A stretch of DNA of 64,000 nt from Microbacterium sp. (GCF_017305435.1 NZ_JAFKIP010000005.1:248001-312000); one strand, 5' to 3'; positions 31,056 to 40,443 are shown, counted from the first letter of the stretch. Program-made: numbers and translations. Notes: a model not told the origin generated them from the sequence alone.

Positions 31056-33371
31056 TCAGCCCTTGCCGACGATGACACCGACACTGCGGGCGTCGGCGGC
31101 CGAGACCGGGTGGATCTCGCCGGTCAGCTCGATGGCACCCTGAGTCTCGCGGTCGGCCACCGACGCGCCGACCCACAGGTCCACCCGCCCCGGTTCCACG
31201 ACGCGCCGTCCGGCCCGGTCGGTGAAGGCGAGCCGAGCCGTCGGCACCTCGAACCGCACGCGCGCGCTCTCGCCCGGAGCGAGCTCCACGCGGGCATAGC
31301 CGAGCAGCTGTGCGACGGGACGCACGACGCTCGCGTGCACGTCGTGCGCATAGAGCTGCACGATCTCCACGCCCGATCGTGCGCCGGTGTTGGCGACGGT
31401 CACCTCGACGGGGAACGAGCCGGACGTCGCCGTGCTGGCCGGTGCCCACAGATCCGTGCGGCGGAACGTCGTGTAGCCGAGGCCGAAGCCGAACGGTCGC
31501 ACCGGAGTGCTGTCGGCGCTCGTCACCTCGCTCGGGCCGCCCAGCGGCGGCTGCAGATAGGAGTACGGCTGAGCGCCGGCCGATCGCGGAAGCGACACCG
31601 GAAGGCGTCCCGACGGTGAGGCGGCCCCGGCCAGCAGGCGCGCGATCGCCGTGCCGCCCTCCTCCCCGGGGAAGAACGCCTGCACGACGGCGGCGGGGGC
31701 GCCGGCGCCGTCGAGCGCCCACGACAGTGCGTACGGACGGCCGGTGAGCAGCACGACGACGACGGGCGTCCCGGTCGCCACGACCGCCTCGACGAGCTGC
31801 CGCTGCACCCCGGGCAGCTCGAGGCTCTCGGTATCGTTGCCCTCGCCGACCGTGCCGCGCCCGAAGAGGCCGGCGCGGTCGCCGACCACGACGACGGCGA
31901 CATCGGCGTCCACCGCGGCATCCACCGCTGCGCGGAAGCCGGAGCGGTCGTCGCCTTCCACGGTGCACCCGGAGACGGCGGTGATCTCGGCATCCGGCAG
32001 CTCCGCCCGCAGGGCCTCGACCACGGTGGGGATCGCGAAGCCGAGCGGTGTGCCCGGGTGGTGCGCGAGCACATGGTTGGCGAACGAGTAGCAGCCCATG
32101 AGCGCCGAAGCGTCATCGCCGTTCGGGCCGATGACGGCGATGCGCCGGGGCGCGGCCAGGGGAAGAGTGCCGTCGTTGGACAGCAGGACGAGGGAGCGCT
32201 CGGCCAGCTCTCGGGCGAGGGCGCGGTGCTCGGCCGTGTCGAGATCCACCTCGGTGGGCGGCTCGCTGTCGTCCGGGTCGAGCAGGCCGAGCTCCTCCTT
32301 CTGCGCGAGCACGCGCAGAAGGGCCCGGTCGACGAGCGTCTCATCGATGCGACCGGAGCGGATGCCGTCGCGCAGCGGCTGCGCGTACGCGTCGCCGCTC
32401 GGCAGCTCGACATCGATCCCGGCGGTCAACGCGAGGCGGGCCGCCTCGATGCGATCGGCGGCGACGGCGTGCATCGTCTCGAGGAACGCGACGGCGAAGT
32501 AGTCCGACACGACGACGCCGTCGAAGCCCCACTCGCCGCGCAGGAGGTCCGTCAGCAGGTGCTCGTCGGATGCCACAGGCACACCGTCGATGTCGGTGTA
32601 CGAGTTCATGACACACCTCACGCCACCGTCGCGCACGGCCATCTCGAACGGCGGGAGGAACACGTCGGAGAGCTCGCGCAGCCCCGCGTGCACCGGGGCG
32701 TGGTTGCGCCCCGCCTGCGACGCGGAATAGCCGACGAAGTGCTTCAGCGTCGCATGCACCCCGGCATCCTGCAGGCCTCTCACGTAGGCCGTGGCGATCG
32801 TGGCGACGACGTACGGGTCTTCGGCGATGCACTCGTCGACCCGACCCCAGCGCGGGTCGCGCACGACGTCGAGGACGGGTGCGAGCGCCTGATGGATGCC
32901 GAGAGAGCGCATCGACGCGCCGATCGCGCGGCCCATGCGCTCGACGAGGTCGGGGTCGAACGTCGCGCCCCACGCGAGCGGCGTCGGGAACGTCGCCGCC
33001 CGCCAGGCGGCGAGGCCCGTCAGCGCCTCCTCATGCACGATCGCGCCGATGCCGTGACCGGATGCCGCGCGCAGGCGCCGCTGCTCGGCCCACAGCCACG
33101 CGGCGCGCTCGACCGCGTCGACGGGTCGCGTGCCATAGACGCGGGTGAGATGGCCGAGCCCGTCGACGGTCGCCTCCTCGTACCTCGCCGACGTCGCCAT
33201 CTCTCCGGCGAGGGGCGCGACGACGTCGTCGCCCTGGTCGACCCAGAACCCGACGAGCTGCGCGACCTTCTGCTCGAGCGTCATCGCGTTCACGAGCGCG
33301 TACACGCGCGGCGAGGCGGCAGGGAGGAGGGTCGGGGGGTGGACGGGGTTCTCTGAGATGGTCACGTGCAT
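31056..33371 (-). CDS. Glycoside hydrolase family 3 beta-xylosidase/beta-glucosidase
   Basis: 771 residues; ATG overlaps the permease stop by one base (TGATG). Contains the GH3 barrel with HEEALTG, the DPRWGR motif, KHFVGYS, and the nucleophile Asp in GFDGVVVSDYF (about 290). The alpha/beta sandwich and a C-terminal fibronectin-like domain follow (EIVQLYAHD, LAPGESARVRFEV). No signal peptide, so it is cytosolic. GH3 specificity is hard to read, but the esterase, the importer and the nearby xylA-xylB favour beta-xylosidase activity on xylo-oligosaccharides. Confidence 0.88.
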   Translation of the reverse strand: MHVTISENPVHPPTLLPAASPRVYALVNAMTLEQKVAQLVGFWVDQGDDVVAPLAGEMATSARYEEATVDGLGHLTRVYGTRPVDAVERAAWLWAEQRRLRAASGHGIGAIVHEEALTGLAAWRAATFPTPLAWGATFDPDLVERMGRAIGASMRSLGIHQALAPVLDVVRDPRWGRVDECIAEDPYVVATIATAYVRGLQDAGVHATLKHFVGYSASQAGRNHAPVHAGLRELSDVFLPPFEMAVRDGGVRCVMNSYTDIDGVPVASDEHLLTDLLRGEWGFDGVVVSDYFAVAFLETMHAVAADRIEAARLALTAGIDVELPSGDAYAQPLRDGIRSGRIDETLVDRALLRVLAQKEELGLLDPDDSEPPTEVDLDTAEHRALARELAERSLVLLSNDGTLPLAAPRRIAVIGPNGDDASALMGCYSFANHVLAHHPGTPLGFAIPTVVEALRAELPDAEITAVSGCTVEGDDRSGFRAAVDAAVDADVAVVVVGDRAGLFGRGTVGEGNDTESLELPGVQRQLVEAVVATGTPVVVVLLTGRPYALSWALDGAGAPAAVVQAFFPGEEGGTAIARLLAGAASPSGRLPVSLPRSAGAQPYSYLQPPLGGPSEVTSADSTPVRPFGFGLGYTTFRRTDLWAPASTATSGSFPVEVTVANTGARSGVEIVQLYAHDVHASVVRPVAQLLGYARVELAPGESARVRFEVPTARLAFTDRAGRRVVEPGRVDLWVGASVADRETQGAIELTGEIHPVSAADARSVGVIVGKG

Positions 33372-34255
33372 CAGCCCTTCACCGCGCCGGTCAGGCCGCC
33401 CACGATGCGCCGCTCGAACAGGCTGAAGAACACCAGTGCGGGAAGCATGGACAGAGACGTGAACGCGAGCACCTTGGCGGTGTCGACGGAGTACTGCGAC
33501 GAGAACGCCTGCACCCCCAGCGGCAGAGTGAACGTCGCCTCGTTGTTGAGGATGAACAGCGGCAGCAGGTAGCTGTTCCAGCTGCCGATGAACGCGAGGA
33601 TGCCGACGGTGATGACGCCCGGTCCGGACAGCGGCAGCACCATGCGCCAGAAAAAGCCCAGGCGCGAGCACCCGTCGATGAAGGCCGCCTCCTGGATCTC
33701 ATCGGGGATGGCCCGCAGGAACGGCACCAGGATGATGATCGTCGTCGGCAGGGCGAACGCGATCTGCGGCAGGATGATGCCGGCCAGCGAGTTCATGAGC
33801 CCCAGGTCGCGGATCACGATGTACAGCGGTGTGATGGCCACCGTGATCGGGAACATCAATCCCGCGGCGAACAGGGCGTACAGCGCTCCGCGACCGCGGA
33901 AGGTGTACCGCGCGATGACGTAGCTGGCCATCAGGCCGAGCGCGACGACGCCGGCCGTCGTGCCGGTCGCCGCGATGACCGAGTTGAGCACCTGCTGCCA
34001 GAACTGCGGACCGGTGAGGACGGCGAGGTAGTTCTGCACGTTCCACGGGTCGGGCCACCCGGCGGGGTCGACGGTGATCTGCGAGTTGCTCCGGAAGCCG
34101 CCGATGATGATGTACAGCACCGGCGCGAGCATGAGCGCGATGACCACGAGCGCGATGAAGTACACGAACGGGTGGCCCCAGGGCAGCGGCTCCTTCGCGC
34201 GGCGGCGGCGCTGCCGTGCGGCAGAGAACCCGGAGGTGGCGGTGAGGGCGCTCAT
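33371..34255 (-). CDS. Carbohydrate ABC transporter permease (MalG type)
   Basis: 294 residues, six helices, start ATG overlapping the stop of the partner permease. EAAFIDGCSRLGFFWRMVLPLSGPG is the EAA loop that contacts the ATPase. Belongs to the CUT1 sugar importers for oligosaccharides. The ATPase is not encoded here; CUT1 systems of actinobacteria often share one MsiK-type ATPase encoded elsewhere. Confidence 0.9.
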   Translation of the reverse strand: MSALTATSGFSAARQRRRRAKEPLPWGHPFVYFIALVVIALMLAPVLYIIIGGFRSNSQITVDPAGWPDPWNVQNYLAVLTGPQFWQQVLNSVIAATGTTAGVVALGLMASYVIARYTFRGRGALYALFAAGLMFPITVAITPLYIVIRDLGLMNSLAGIILPQIAFALPTTIIILVPFLRAIPDEIQEAAFIDGCSRLGFFWRMVLPLSGPGVITVGILAFIGSWNSYLLPLFILNNEATFTLPLGVQAFSSQYSVDTAKVLAFTSLSMLPALVFFSLFERRIVGGLTGAVKG

Positions 34256-35295
34256 CGTGCCTTCTTCCCTTCGTGCTTTGCGGTCTTCGCAGTGGTGATC
34301 GCGCCGGCCGTGTCTCGCCTCAGCACGAACCGCTGATAGACGAGAGCCACGGCGAGCGAGATCACGAAGATGACGACGGCCACGGCGTTCCCGTACCCGT
34401 AGTTGCCGGCGTTCCGACCGTTGACGACCATGTAGGTCGCCATCGTGGAGGTGCCTGCGGTGGAGGCCACATACTGGCCCCAGATGATGTAGACGAGGTC
34501 GAACAGCTGCAGTGCGCCGATGATCGACAGGAAGGCCCAGATGCGCAGCGTGGGCGCGAGCAGCGGCAGGGTGATCCGCCAGTGCATCTGCCAGTAGCCG
34601 GCGCCGTCGAGGGCGGCCGCCTCGTAGAGCTCTTCCGGGATGCCCTGCAGGCCCGCCAGGAAGAGGATGACGGCGAAGCCCACGTACTTCCAGGTGAGGA
34701 TCGCCATCAGGGTCCAGATGGCGATGTCGGGGTTGGCGATCCAGTCGTTGGCGAGGGCGCCGAGCCCGAGGCTCTGGAGCAGGCCGTTGAGGGCGCCCTG
34801 CGTCTGCAGCATGAGACCGAAGCCGGTGCCGACGACGACCTCGGCGATGACGTAGGGAACGAAGATCAGGACCCGGATGAGCGACTGTCCGCGCATGCGG
34901 CGGTTCAGCAGCAGGGCCAGCAGGACCGCGACCGGGCCCTGCAGGACGATCGACGCGATGACGATGAAGCCGTTGTGGCCGAGGGCTTCGAGGAAGGTGG
35001 GGTCCGTGAGGATCGTCAGGTAGTTCTGGAGCCCGACGAACTCGGTCGGCGGGCCGTATCCCTGCCAGCGGAAGAAGCCGTAGTACGCCGCCATGACGAC
35101 GGGGAAGATGACGAAGCCGAGGAACATGATGAGCGCGGGGCCCACCAGGACCGCGATCTCGAGTCGGTCGGCCCATCCGGAACCGCGGGGACGTCGGCGC
35201 CGCGAGGGCGGGGGCGACGTGACGCCGCCCCCGCCGTGCTGCGCGAGATCCGCGTCGGGAGAGCTGACCGCCACGGGGGTCTCGCGAAGGGACAT
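34252..35295 (-). CDS. Carbohydrate ABC transporter permease (MalF type)
   Basis: 347 residues. A Pro/Arg-rich cytosolic start (about 45 residues) precedes six helices; EAAALDGAGYWQMHWRITLPLLAPT is the EAA loop. Paired by a 4-bp overlap with the MalG-type gene; 8 bp after the solute-binding protein gene. It is a half of the oligosaccharide channel. Confidence 0.9.
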   Translation of the reverse strand: MSLRETPVAVSSPDADLAQHGGGGVTSPPPSRRRRPRGSGWADRLEIAVLVGPALIMFLGFVIFPVVMAAYYGFFRWQGYGPPTEFVGLQNYLTILTDPTFLEALGHNGFIVIASIVLQGPVAVLLALLLNRRMRGQSLIRVLIFVPYVIAEVVVGTGFGLMLQTQGALNGLLQSLGLGALANDWIANPDIAIWTLMAILTWKYVGFAVILFLAGLQGIPEELYEAAALDGAGYWQMHWRITLPLLAPTLRIWAFLSIIGALQLFDLVYIIWGQYVASTAGTSTMATYMVVNGRNAGNYGYGNAVAVVIFVISLAVALVYQRFVLRRDTAGAITTAKTAKHEGKKAR

Positions 35296-35303
35296 GAGAG
35301 TGA

Positions 35304-36593
35304 TCAGCCCTTCTTCGCAGCGGTCGCGACGGACTCGATCATCTGCTGCGGCGTGCTCTTGCCCGCCAGCAGGTCGACCACGGCCACGTTCAGCGCGTTG
35401 CCGACGTTCTGGCCGAGCACCGTGTCGAGCCACTGCGACACGAACGGCGCCTTGTTGTACGCGGCGAGGACGGCCTTCAGGTAGTCCTCCTGGACGGCCT
35501 CCTGCGCGACGGTGTTGACCGGCGGAGCGCTGAAGGCGGCGTAGTACGCCTTCTGCTGGTCGGCCGACGCGATGAAGTTGAGGAAGTCGGCGCACTCCTT
35601 CGGGGCCTTCGCCGAGCACGAGTAGCCGTCGACGCCGCCCATCATCGAGCCGGGCTCGCCCTGACCGCCGGAGATCTCCGGGAAGGGGAACCAGGCGAGG
35701 TCGGGGAGGGGCTTCTCGTCCGGGGTCAGCGACGCGATCACGCCCGGGTCCCAGGCGCCCATGAGCTCCATCGCCGCCTGGTGGTTGGCGACGAGGCCGG
35801 CCGAGCTGCCCGCGCCCTGCTGGGCGGCGGTGGTGAGGAAGCCCTCGTTGAACGGCTTCAGCGCGGCGAAGTCCTCGAGGTCCTCGGCTGCCTTGAGCCA
35901 GCAGTCGTCGCTGAAGTCCTTCGAGTCGCCGGTCGCCTCGATCGTCTTCGGCGAGCACTCGCGGAGCGCGAAGTTGTAGTACCAGTGCGCCGCGGGCCAC
36001 GCGTCCTTCGCGCCGAGCGCGATGGGCGCGATGCCGGCGCCCTTGAGCTCGCCGACGACCGTCTCGAGGTCGTCGATCGTCGTGGGGGTCGCCGTCACGC
36101 CGGCCTGGGTGAACAGGTCGGAGCTGTACCAGAAGCCGCTCGGCAGCACCGCCAGCGGCATGGCCCACACCTTGTCCTGGTACGTCTCGGCCTTGAACGA
36201 CCCCTCCGAGATCTCCGACTTCACGCTGTCGCTGATCTTGTCGGTCAGGTCCATCAGCTGCCCGGCCTGGACCATGGCCGTCATCTTGCCGCCGCCGCGC
36301 TGCAGGAAGATGTCGGGCGCGTCGCCGGCGTTCAGGGCGGTCTGCAGCTTGCCGTCCAGGTCTTCGTTCTGGATCGACTGCATCTTGATGGTGACGTTCG
36401 GGTTCTCCTTCTCGAACGCCGCGACGGCGTCCTTCCAGAACTGCTGGCCCGGACCGGTCGTGGAGTTCTGCCAGAGCGTCATCTCGACGGCGCCGCCGGT
36501 GCTGTCGCCGGACCCGCCGCCGCTGCAGGCGCTCAGACCGAGAGCGCCCGCGACCAGGAGCGCTGCCCCGGTCAGGATCTTGTTCGTCTTCAT
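35304..36593 (-). CDS. Extracellular sugar-binding lipoprotein of the ABC importer
   Basis: 429 residues; GGAGGACAGG lies 7-16 bp before ATG 36593. Lipoprotein signal MKTNKILTGAALLVAGALGLSAC with lipobox LSAC, then a Gly/Ser linker and the family 1 solute-binding fold (VEMTLWQNSTTGPGQQFWKDAVAAFEKENP). First gene of the operon: binding protein, two permeases, GH3, esterase. Its promoter contains two AAACGTTT palindromes and a site resembling the xylA operator, so LacI-type and perhaps XylR control is expected. Confidence 0.9.
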   Translation of the reverse strand: MKTNKILTGAALLVAGALGLSACSGGGSGDSTGGAVEMTLWQNSTTGPGQQFWKDAVAAFEKENPNVTIKMQSIQNEDLDGKLQTALNAGDAPDIFLQRGGGKMTAMVQAGQLMDLTDKISDSVKSEISEGSFKAETYQDKVWAMPLAVLPSGFWYSSDLFTQAGVTATPTTIDDLETVVGELKGAGIAPIALGAKDAWPAAHWYYNFALRECSPKTIEATGDSKDFSDDCWLKAAEDLEDFAALKPFNEGFLTTAAQQGAGSSAGLVANHQAAMELMGAWDPGVIASLTPDEKPLPDLAWFPFPEISGGQGEPGSMMGGVDGYSCSAKAPKECADFLNFIASADQQKAYYAAFSAPPVNTVAQEAVQEDYLKAVLAAYNKAPFVSQWLDTVLGQNVGNALNVAVVDLLAGKSTPQQMIESVATAAKKG

Positions 36594-36688
36594 GTGATTC
36601 CTGTCCTCCTCATTGAGCCTCACCTCGATCATCCGAGGCACGGAGCATTCCGGGCCTTCGGGATCCGGAATGCGCCCAGTGTCGCCAT

Positions 36689-36701
36689 TTGTTGTCAATC
36701 G
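36689..36701 (-). promoter_or_regulatory. Degenerate XylR-like site upstream of the importer operon
   Basis: TTGTTG-T-CAATCG: the left arm and centre spacing equal those of the perfect TTGTTG-A-CAACAA at xylA, while the right arm keeps only CAA. It lies about 100 bp upstream of the binding-protein gene. Suggests that the ROK regulator also touches this operon. Confidence 0.4.
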
Positions 36702-36705
36702 CGTC

Positions 36706-36737
36706 AAACGTTTTCAAAAACCTTTTCCAAAACGTTT
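36706..36737. promoter_or_regulatory. Pair of LacI-type operators between importer operon and lacI-type gene
   Basis: AAACGTTT occurs at 36706-36713 and again at 36730-36737; both are perfect 8-bp palindromes and the centres are 24 bp apart. The surrounding bases (TTTTC, CTTTTCC) extend partial symmetry. They sit in the 170-bp gap between the divergent binding-protein and LacI genes, 26 bp before the latter's ATG, so repressor binding should block both promoters. TACGAT at 36749 could be the -10 of the regulator. Confidence 0.65.
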
Positions 36738-36762
36738 AGCACGGCAGTACGATCGGCACACC

Positions 36763-37764
36763 ATGAGTCGGCGAGCCACCATCCACGACGTCGCGGCGGC
36801 CGCCGGCGTGTCCGTTGCGACGGTCTCGAAGGCCGTCAACGGAAGATACGGCGTCGCGAGCACCACCGTGACGCGGGTGCTGGATGCCGTCGCCGAGCTC
36901 GGCTACGAGTCGAGTCTCGTCGCCAGCAGCATGCGCTCGCGGCGGACCGGCGTCATCGGGGTGCTCGTGTCCGACTTCGAGCCCTTCTCCGCCGAGGTCC
37001 TCAAGGGCGTGGGCGCGGCGCTGCGCGATCACCGGTACGACCTGCTCGCCTACAGCGGGTCGCGCGATCGCGACCCCGCCGGGTGGGAGCGTCGCTCCCT
37101 GAGCAGGCTGAGCGGCACGCTCATCGACGCGGCCATCATGGTCACGCCCACGATCGTGGGCGTGCCGACAGACATCCCGATCGTCGCGGTCGACCCGCAC
37201 GCGGGACGCGTCGGCATCCCGTCCGTGGAGTCCGACAGCCTCGCGGGCGCGTTCGAGGCGACGTCCTACCTCATCGAGCTCGGCCATCGCCGCATCGGCT
37301 TTCTCGCCGGGCGCCCCGAGCTGCGCTCGTCCGAGCTGCGCGAGGCGGGCTATCGCCGTGCGCTCAGCCAGGCCGGCATCGCGTTCGACCCGCGGCTCGT
37401 CGCGGTGGGCATGTACGATCCCGACACGGTGCGGTCGGTCTCCCGCCCCCTCCTGCAACAGGCCGATCGGCCCACCGCGGTGTTCGCCGCCAACGACCGC
37501 TCGGCGCTCGGGCTCATCGAGGTCGCGACGGACCTCGGCCTCGACGTGCCGGGAGACCTGTCCGTCGTGGGCTTCGACGACATCCCCGAGGCGTTTCTGA
37601 GCGCCCGACCGTTGAGCACCGTGCGACAGCCGATGATGCGCCTCGGAGCCGAGGCGGCCCGACTGGTGGTGGCGTTGCTGGGCGGGACGACCCCCGAGGT
37701 GACGCAGCTCATCCTGCCGACCCGGCTGATCACGCGATCGACGACGGCACCGCCGCGCCGCTGA
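36763..37764 (+). CDS. LacI family transcriptional regulator
   Basis: 333 residues from ATG 36763. N-terminal HTH (TIHDVAAAAGVSVATVSKAVNGRYGVASTTVTRVLDAVAELGY, residues 6-49) with a hinge, then a periplasmic-binding-protein-like ligand domain (TGVIGVLVSDFEPFSAEVLKG, IVAVDPH, HRRIGFLAGRPELRSSELREAGYRRAL, VVGFDDIPEA). Divergent from the sugar importer operon, which it very likely represses in the absence of a xylo-oligosaccharide. The 3' end overlaps the convergent ROK gene by 35 bp. Confidence 0.9.
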   Translation: MSRRATIHDVAAAAGVSVATVSKAVNGRYGVASTTVTRVLDAVAELGYESSLVASSMRSRRTGVIGVLVSDFEPFSAEVLKGVGAALRDHRYDLLAYSGSRDRDPAGWERRSLSRLSGTLIDAAIMVTPTIVGVPTDIPIVAVDPHAGRVGIPSVESDSLAGAFEATSYLIELGHRRIGFLAGRPELRSSELREAGYRRALSQAGIAFDPRLVAVGMYDPDTVRSVSRPLLQQADRPTAVFAANDRSALGLIEVATDLGLDVPGDLSVVGFDDIPEAFLSARPLSTVRQPMMRLGAEAARLVVALLGGTTPEVTQLILPTRLITRSTTAPPRR

Positions 37765-38935
37765 CCGGATCGTCGAGCAGCTGCGCGAACGCGATCTCGG
37801 CGGCGCCCACGAGAAGCCGGTCCTCGCCGAGGGCGGCCGAGCGCAGCACGAGGTCCTCGGCGTTCGCCGGCATCGTCTGCGCGGCGACGGCCGTCAGGAG
37901 GCCCTCGGCATCCTGTTCGAAGAGCGTCGCCAGGAAGCCGCCGAGCACGACGACCGAGGGGTTGAGCACGTTGACGGCATTCGCGAGGGTCGTCGCGAGG
38001 ATGCGGCGCTGCCGCTCGACTTCGGCCGCGACGTCGGCCGCGCTGTCGGTGCCGAGGGATGCGGCGATCGCCCCCGCGAGCGCGGGCTCGTCGGCGCCGT
38101 GGAGGCCGATCGCCGCGAGCAGGCGCGCTCGGCTGACCTCGTCCTCGACCGTGCCCTGCGCGCCGGACCGACGATCGGCGGGCAGGGCGATGCCGGGACG
38201 GTTCTGGCCGATCTCACCCGCGTAACCGCCCGAGCCGCGGACGAGCCGTCCATCGATGACGAGACCGCCGCCGATGCCGCTCGCACCGCCGTTGAGGTAG
38301 ATCACGTCGTCGACACCCCGGGCGGCGCCGTAGAGATGCTCGGCGAGGGCGCCGAGGGTCGCATCGTTGTCGATCGCGGTGGGGAGCTGCGTGGCCGCCA
38401 TCATGCGATCGCGCAGCGGCTCGTCGGTCCAGTCCAGATGCGGCGCCCGCCGGACGAGTCCGTCGGCGCTGCGCACCAGGCCGGGCACGGCGATGCCGAC
38501 GCCGATGATCCGGCATCCCGCCAGCTCGTCGTCGCGCCAGCGCGCGATCCGCTCGGCCGTCATCGACACGACCTGCTCCGCCGTCGTCAGATTCGGCAGC
38601 TCGGTGCGGTCTCGACGCACGATGCGCCGGTCGAGGCCGATGGCGGCGATGGTGAGCGCGTCGACCTCGGGGTTCACTGCGATCGCGACGATCTCGGGCG
38701 CCGCCGCGACGTTGGGCGACGGTCGTCCCACCCGGTGGTGCACGTCGGGTGCGGTCTCGGCCACGAGCCCGGACGAGGCGAGGTCGCCGACCAGCGCGCC
38801 GACCGTCGAGCGGTTGAGGCCGGTGGCGTCGGTCAGCTGAGCGCGCGAGAGCGGGCCGTTCTCGTGCACCAGCCGCAGGACGCGCGACAGGTTCGCACGC
38901 CGTACTCCTTCAACGGTTCCGTCCGCGCCTGCCAT
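37730..38935 (-). CDS. ROK family transcriptional regulator (XylR-like)
   Basis: 401 residues from ATG 38935; TATGGT ends 6 nt upstream. N-terminal winged HTH (RVLRLVHENGPLSRAQLTDATGLNRSTVGALVGDLASSGLV), then the ROK domain with AIDNDATLGALAEH and GASGIGGGLVIDGRLVRGSGGYAGEIG. The zinc site CxCGxxGC that follows in most ROK proteins is missing (here GIALPADRRSGAQGTVEDEV), so the metal-stabilised fold has been altered. Divergent from xylA, whose promoter carries a perfect TTGTTG-A-CAACAA. Best read as the repressor of xylose metabolism. Confidence 0.85.
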   Translation of the reverse strand: MAGADGTVEGVRRANLSRVLRLVHENGPLSRAQLTDATGLNRSTVGALVGDLASSGLVAETAPDVHHRVGRPSPNVAAAPEIVAIAVNPEVDALTIAAIGLDRRIVRRDRTELPNLTTAEQVVSMTAERIARWRDDELAGCRIIGVGIAVPGLVRSADGLVRRAPHLDWTDEPLRDRMMAATQLPTAIDNDATLGALAEHLYGAARGVDDVIYLNGGASGIGGGLVIDGRLVRGSGGYAGEIGQNRPGIALPADRRSGAQGTVEDEVSRARLLAAIGLHGADEPALAGAIAASLGTDSAADVAAEVERQRRILATTLANAVNVLNPSVVVLGGFLATLFEQDAEGLLTAVAAQTMPANAEDLVLRSAALGEDRLLVGAAEIAFAQLLDDPVSGAAVPSSIA

Positions 38936-39003
38936 CCGTCCACCATATGAGATCCGCGCTGCCTGGCCGGGGAGGAGGGGAGTGGACGACGGGCGGATCG
39001 TGA

Positions 39004-39022
39004 TATAGGTTGTTGACAACAA
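39004..39022 (+). promoter_or_regulatory. xylA promoter -10 and XylR operator
   Basis: TATAGG at 39004-39009 is followed at once by TTGTTG-A-CAACAA (39010-39022), a perfect 6-bp dyad around one base. The operator would cover the transcription start, 37 bp before the xylA ATG. TTGTTnACAA-type sites are the established class of ROK/XylR binding sites. The ROK gene lies on the other side. Confidence 0.65.
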
Positions 39023-39058
39023 CAAATCTTCGATCCGGAGTTCTCGCGAAGGAGCGCC

Positions 39059-40252
39059 ATGACCACCCCGACTCCCACCCCTGCAGACAAGTTCACGTTC
39101 GGCCTCTGGACGGTGGGGTACAACGGCACCGACCCGTTCGGCGGCCCCACGCGGCATCCGCTCGATGTCGTGCACGCGGTCGAGAAGCTCGCCGAGCTCG
39201 GCGCGTACGGCCTCACCTTCCACGACGACGATCTGTTCGCGTTCGGCTCGAGCGACGCGGAGCGGCAGAACCAGATCGATCGTCTGAAGGGCGCGCTGGA
39301 TGCCACGGGCCTGAAGATCCCGATGGTGACCACCAACCTGTTCTCGGCCCCCGTCTTCAAGGACGGCGGCTTCACGTCGAACGACCGCGACGTGCGCCGT
39401 TTCGCGATCCGCAAGGTGCTGCGCCAGATCGACCTCGGCGCCGAGCTCGGCGCCGAGACCTTCGTCATGTGGGGCGGCCGTGAGGGCGCCGAGTACGACT
39501 CCGCGAAGGACGTCCGCCAGGCGCTCGAGCGCTACCGCGAGGCCGTCAACTTCCTCGGCGACTATGTCGTCTCGAAGGGCTACGACCTGCGCTTCGCGAT
39601 CGAGCCGAAGCCGAACGAGCCGCGCGGCGACATCCTGCTGCCGACCGTCGGGCACGCGCTCGCCTTCATCGACTCGCTCGAGCGTCCCGAGCTCGTGGGC
39701 CTCAACCCGGAGGTCGGCCACGAGCAGATGGCGGGCCTGAACTTCGCCGCCGGCATCGCCCAGGCGCTGTACCACGGCAAGCTCTTCCACATCGACCTCA
39801 ACGGCCAGCGCGGCATCAAGTACGACCAGGACCTCGTGTTCGGTCATGGCGACCTGCACAACGCGTTCGCGCTCGTCGACCTGCTCGAGAACGGCGGTGT
39901 GGGGGGCGGCCAGGCGTACACGGGCCCGCGTCACTTCGACTACAAGCCCTCGCGCACCGAGGACGAGACGGGCGTCTGGGACTCCGCGGCCGCCAACATG
40001 CGCACCTACCTGCTGCTGAAGGAGCGCGCTGCGGCCTTCCGCGCCGACCCCGAGGTGCAGGAGGCGCTCACCGCGGCTCGTGTCACCGAGCTGGCCGAGC
40101 CGACGTTCGCCGACGGCGAGTCGTACGAAGACTTCGTCGCCGACCGCTCGGCCTACGAGGACTTCGACGCCGGCGCGTACCTCGGCGGCAAGGGCTTCGG
40201 CTTCGTGCGCCTGCAGCAGTTCGCGACCGAGCACCTGCTCGGCGCGCGCTGA
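39059..40252 (+). CDS. xylA: Xylose isomerase
   Basis: 397 residues; GAAGGAG 6-12 bp before the ATG. Actinobacterial class I xylose isomerase throughout: [29 protein letters not shown] with the active-site His-Asp pair, YVMWGGREG (here [13 protein letters not shown]), [12 protein letters not shown] with metal ligands Glu and Lys, [10 protein letters not shown] and HIDLNGQ. Interconverts D-xylose and D-xylulose with two divalent metals. Controlled by the adjacent ROK regulator. Confidence 0.96.
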   Translation: MTTPTPTPADKFTFGLWTVGYNGTDPFGGPTRHPLDVVHAVEKLAELGAYGLTFHDDDLFAFGSSDAERQNQIDRLKGALDATGLKIPMVTTNLFSAPVFKDGGFTSNDRDVRRFAIRKVLRQIDLGAELGAETFVMWGGREGAEYDSAKDVRQALERYREAVNFLGDYVVSKGYDLRFAIEPKPNEPRGDILLPTVGHALAFIDSLERPELVGLNPEVGHEQMAGLNFAAGIAQALYHGKLFHIDLNGQRGIKYDQDLVFGHGDLHNAFALVDLLENGGVGGGQAYTGPRHFDYKPSRTEDETGVWDSAAANMRTYLLLKERAAAFRADPEVQEALTAARVTELAEPTFADGESYEDFVADRSAYEDFDAGAYLGGKGFGFVRLQQFATEHLLGAR

Positions 40253-40318
40253 CGCCACCCCCCCCGCTGACCGCGAGACTGCAGTGGCGCGCCCCGCCCC
40301 GCCGCGGTTGTCGCCGTT

Positions 40319-40409
40319 GTCCCACTCTGGGCGGGCGTCGTCCCACTTGCGGCGCAGCATGTCCCACTTCTGGCTGTTTCGCAGGCGGAAAAACGACCCA
40401 AAGTGGGAC
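40319..40409. repeat. 21-bp-spaced GTCCCACTT repeats with inverted copy, between xylA and xylB
   Basis: GTCCCACT starts at 40319, 40340 and 40361, exactly 21 bp apart; the bases between differ. An inverted copy AAGTGGGAC lies at 40401-40409, so copy 3 and this one can pair as a 9-bp stem with a 31-nt loop. The xylA-xylB gap (192 bp) is otherwise empty. Two helical turns per unit suggest a stacked protein site or a small repetitive element; see findings. Confidence 0.75.
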
Positions 40410-40443
40410 ACGGTGTGAACAGGAACGCGGAAAGGATGCCGGA

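Noticed and set aside
40319-40409. Possible CRISPR array
   Set aside because: Repeat core is 9 bp with a 21-bp period; CRISPR repeats are longer, spacers about 30 bp, and no cas gene is present.
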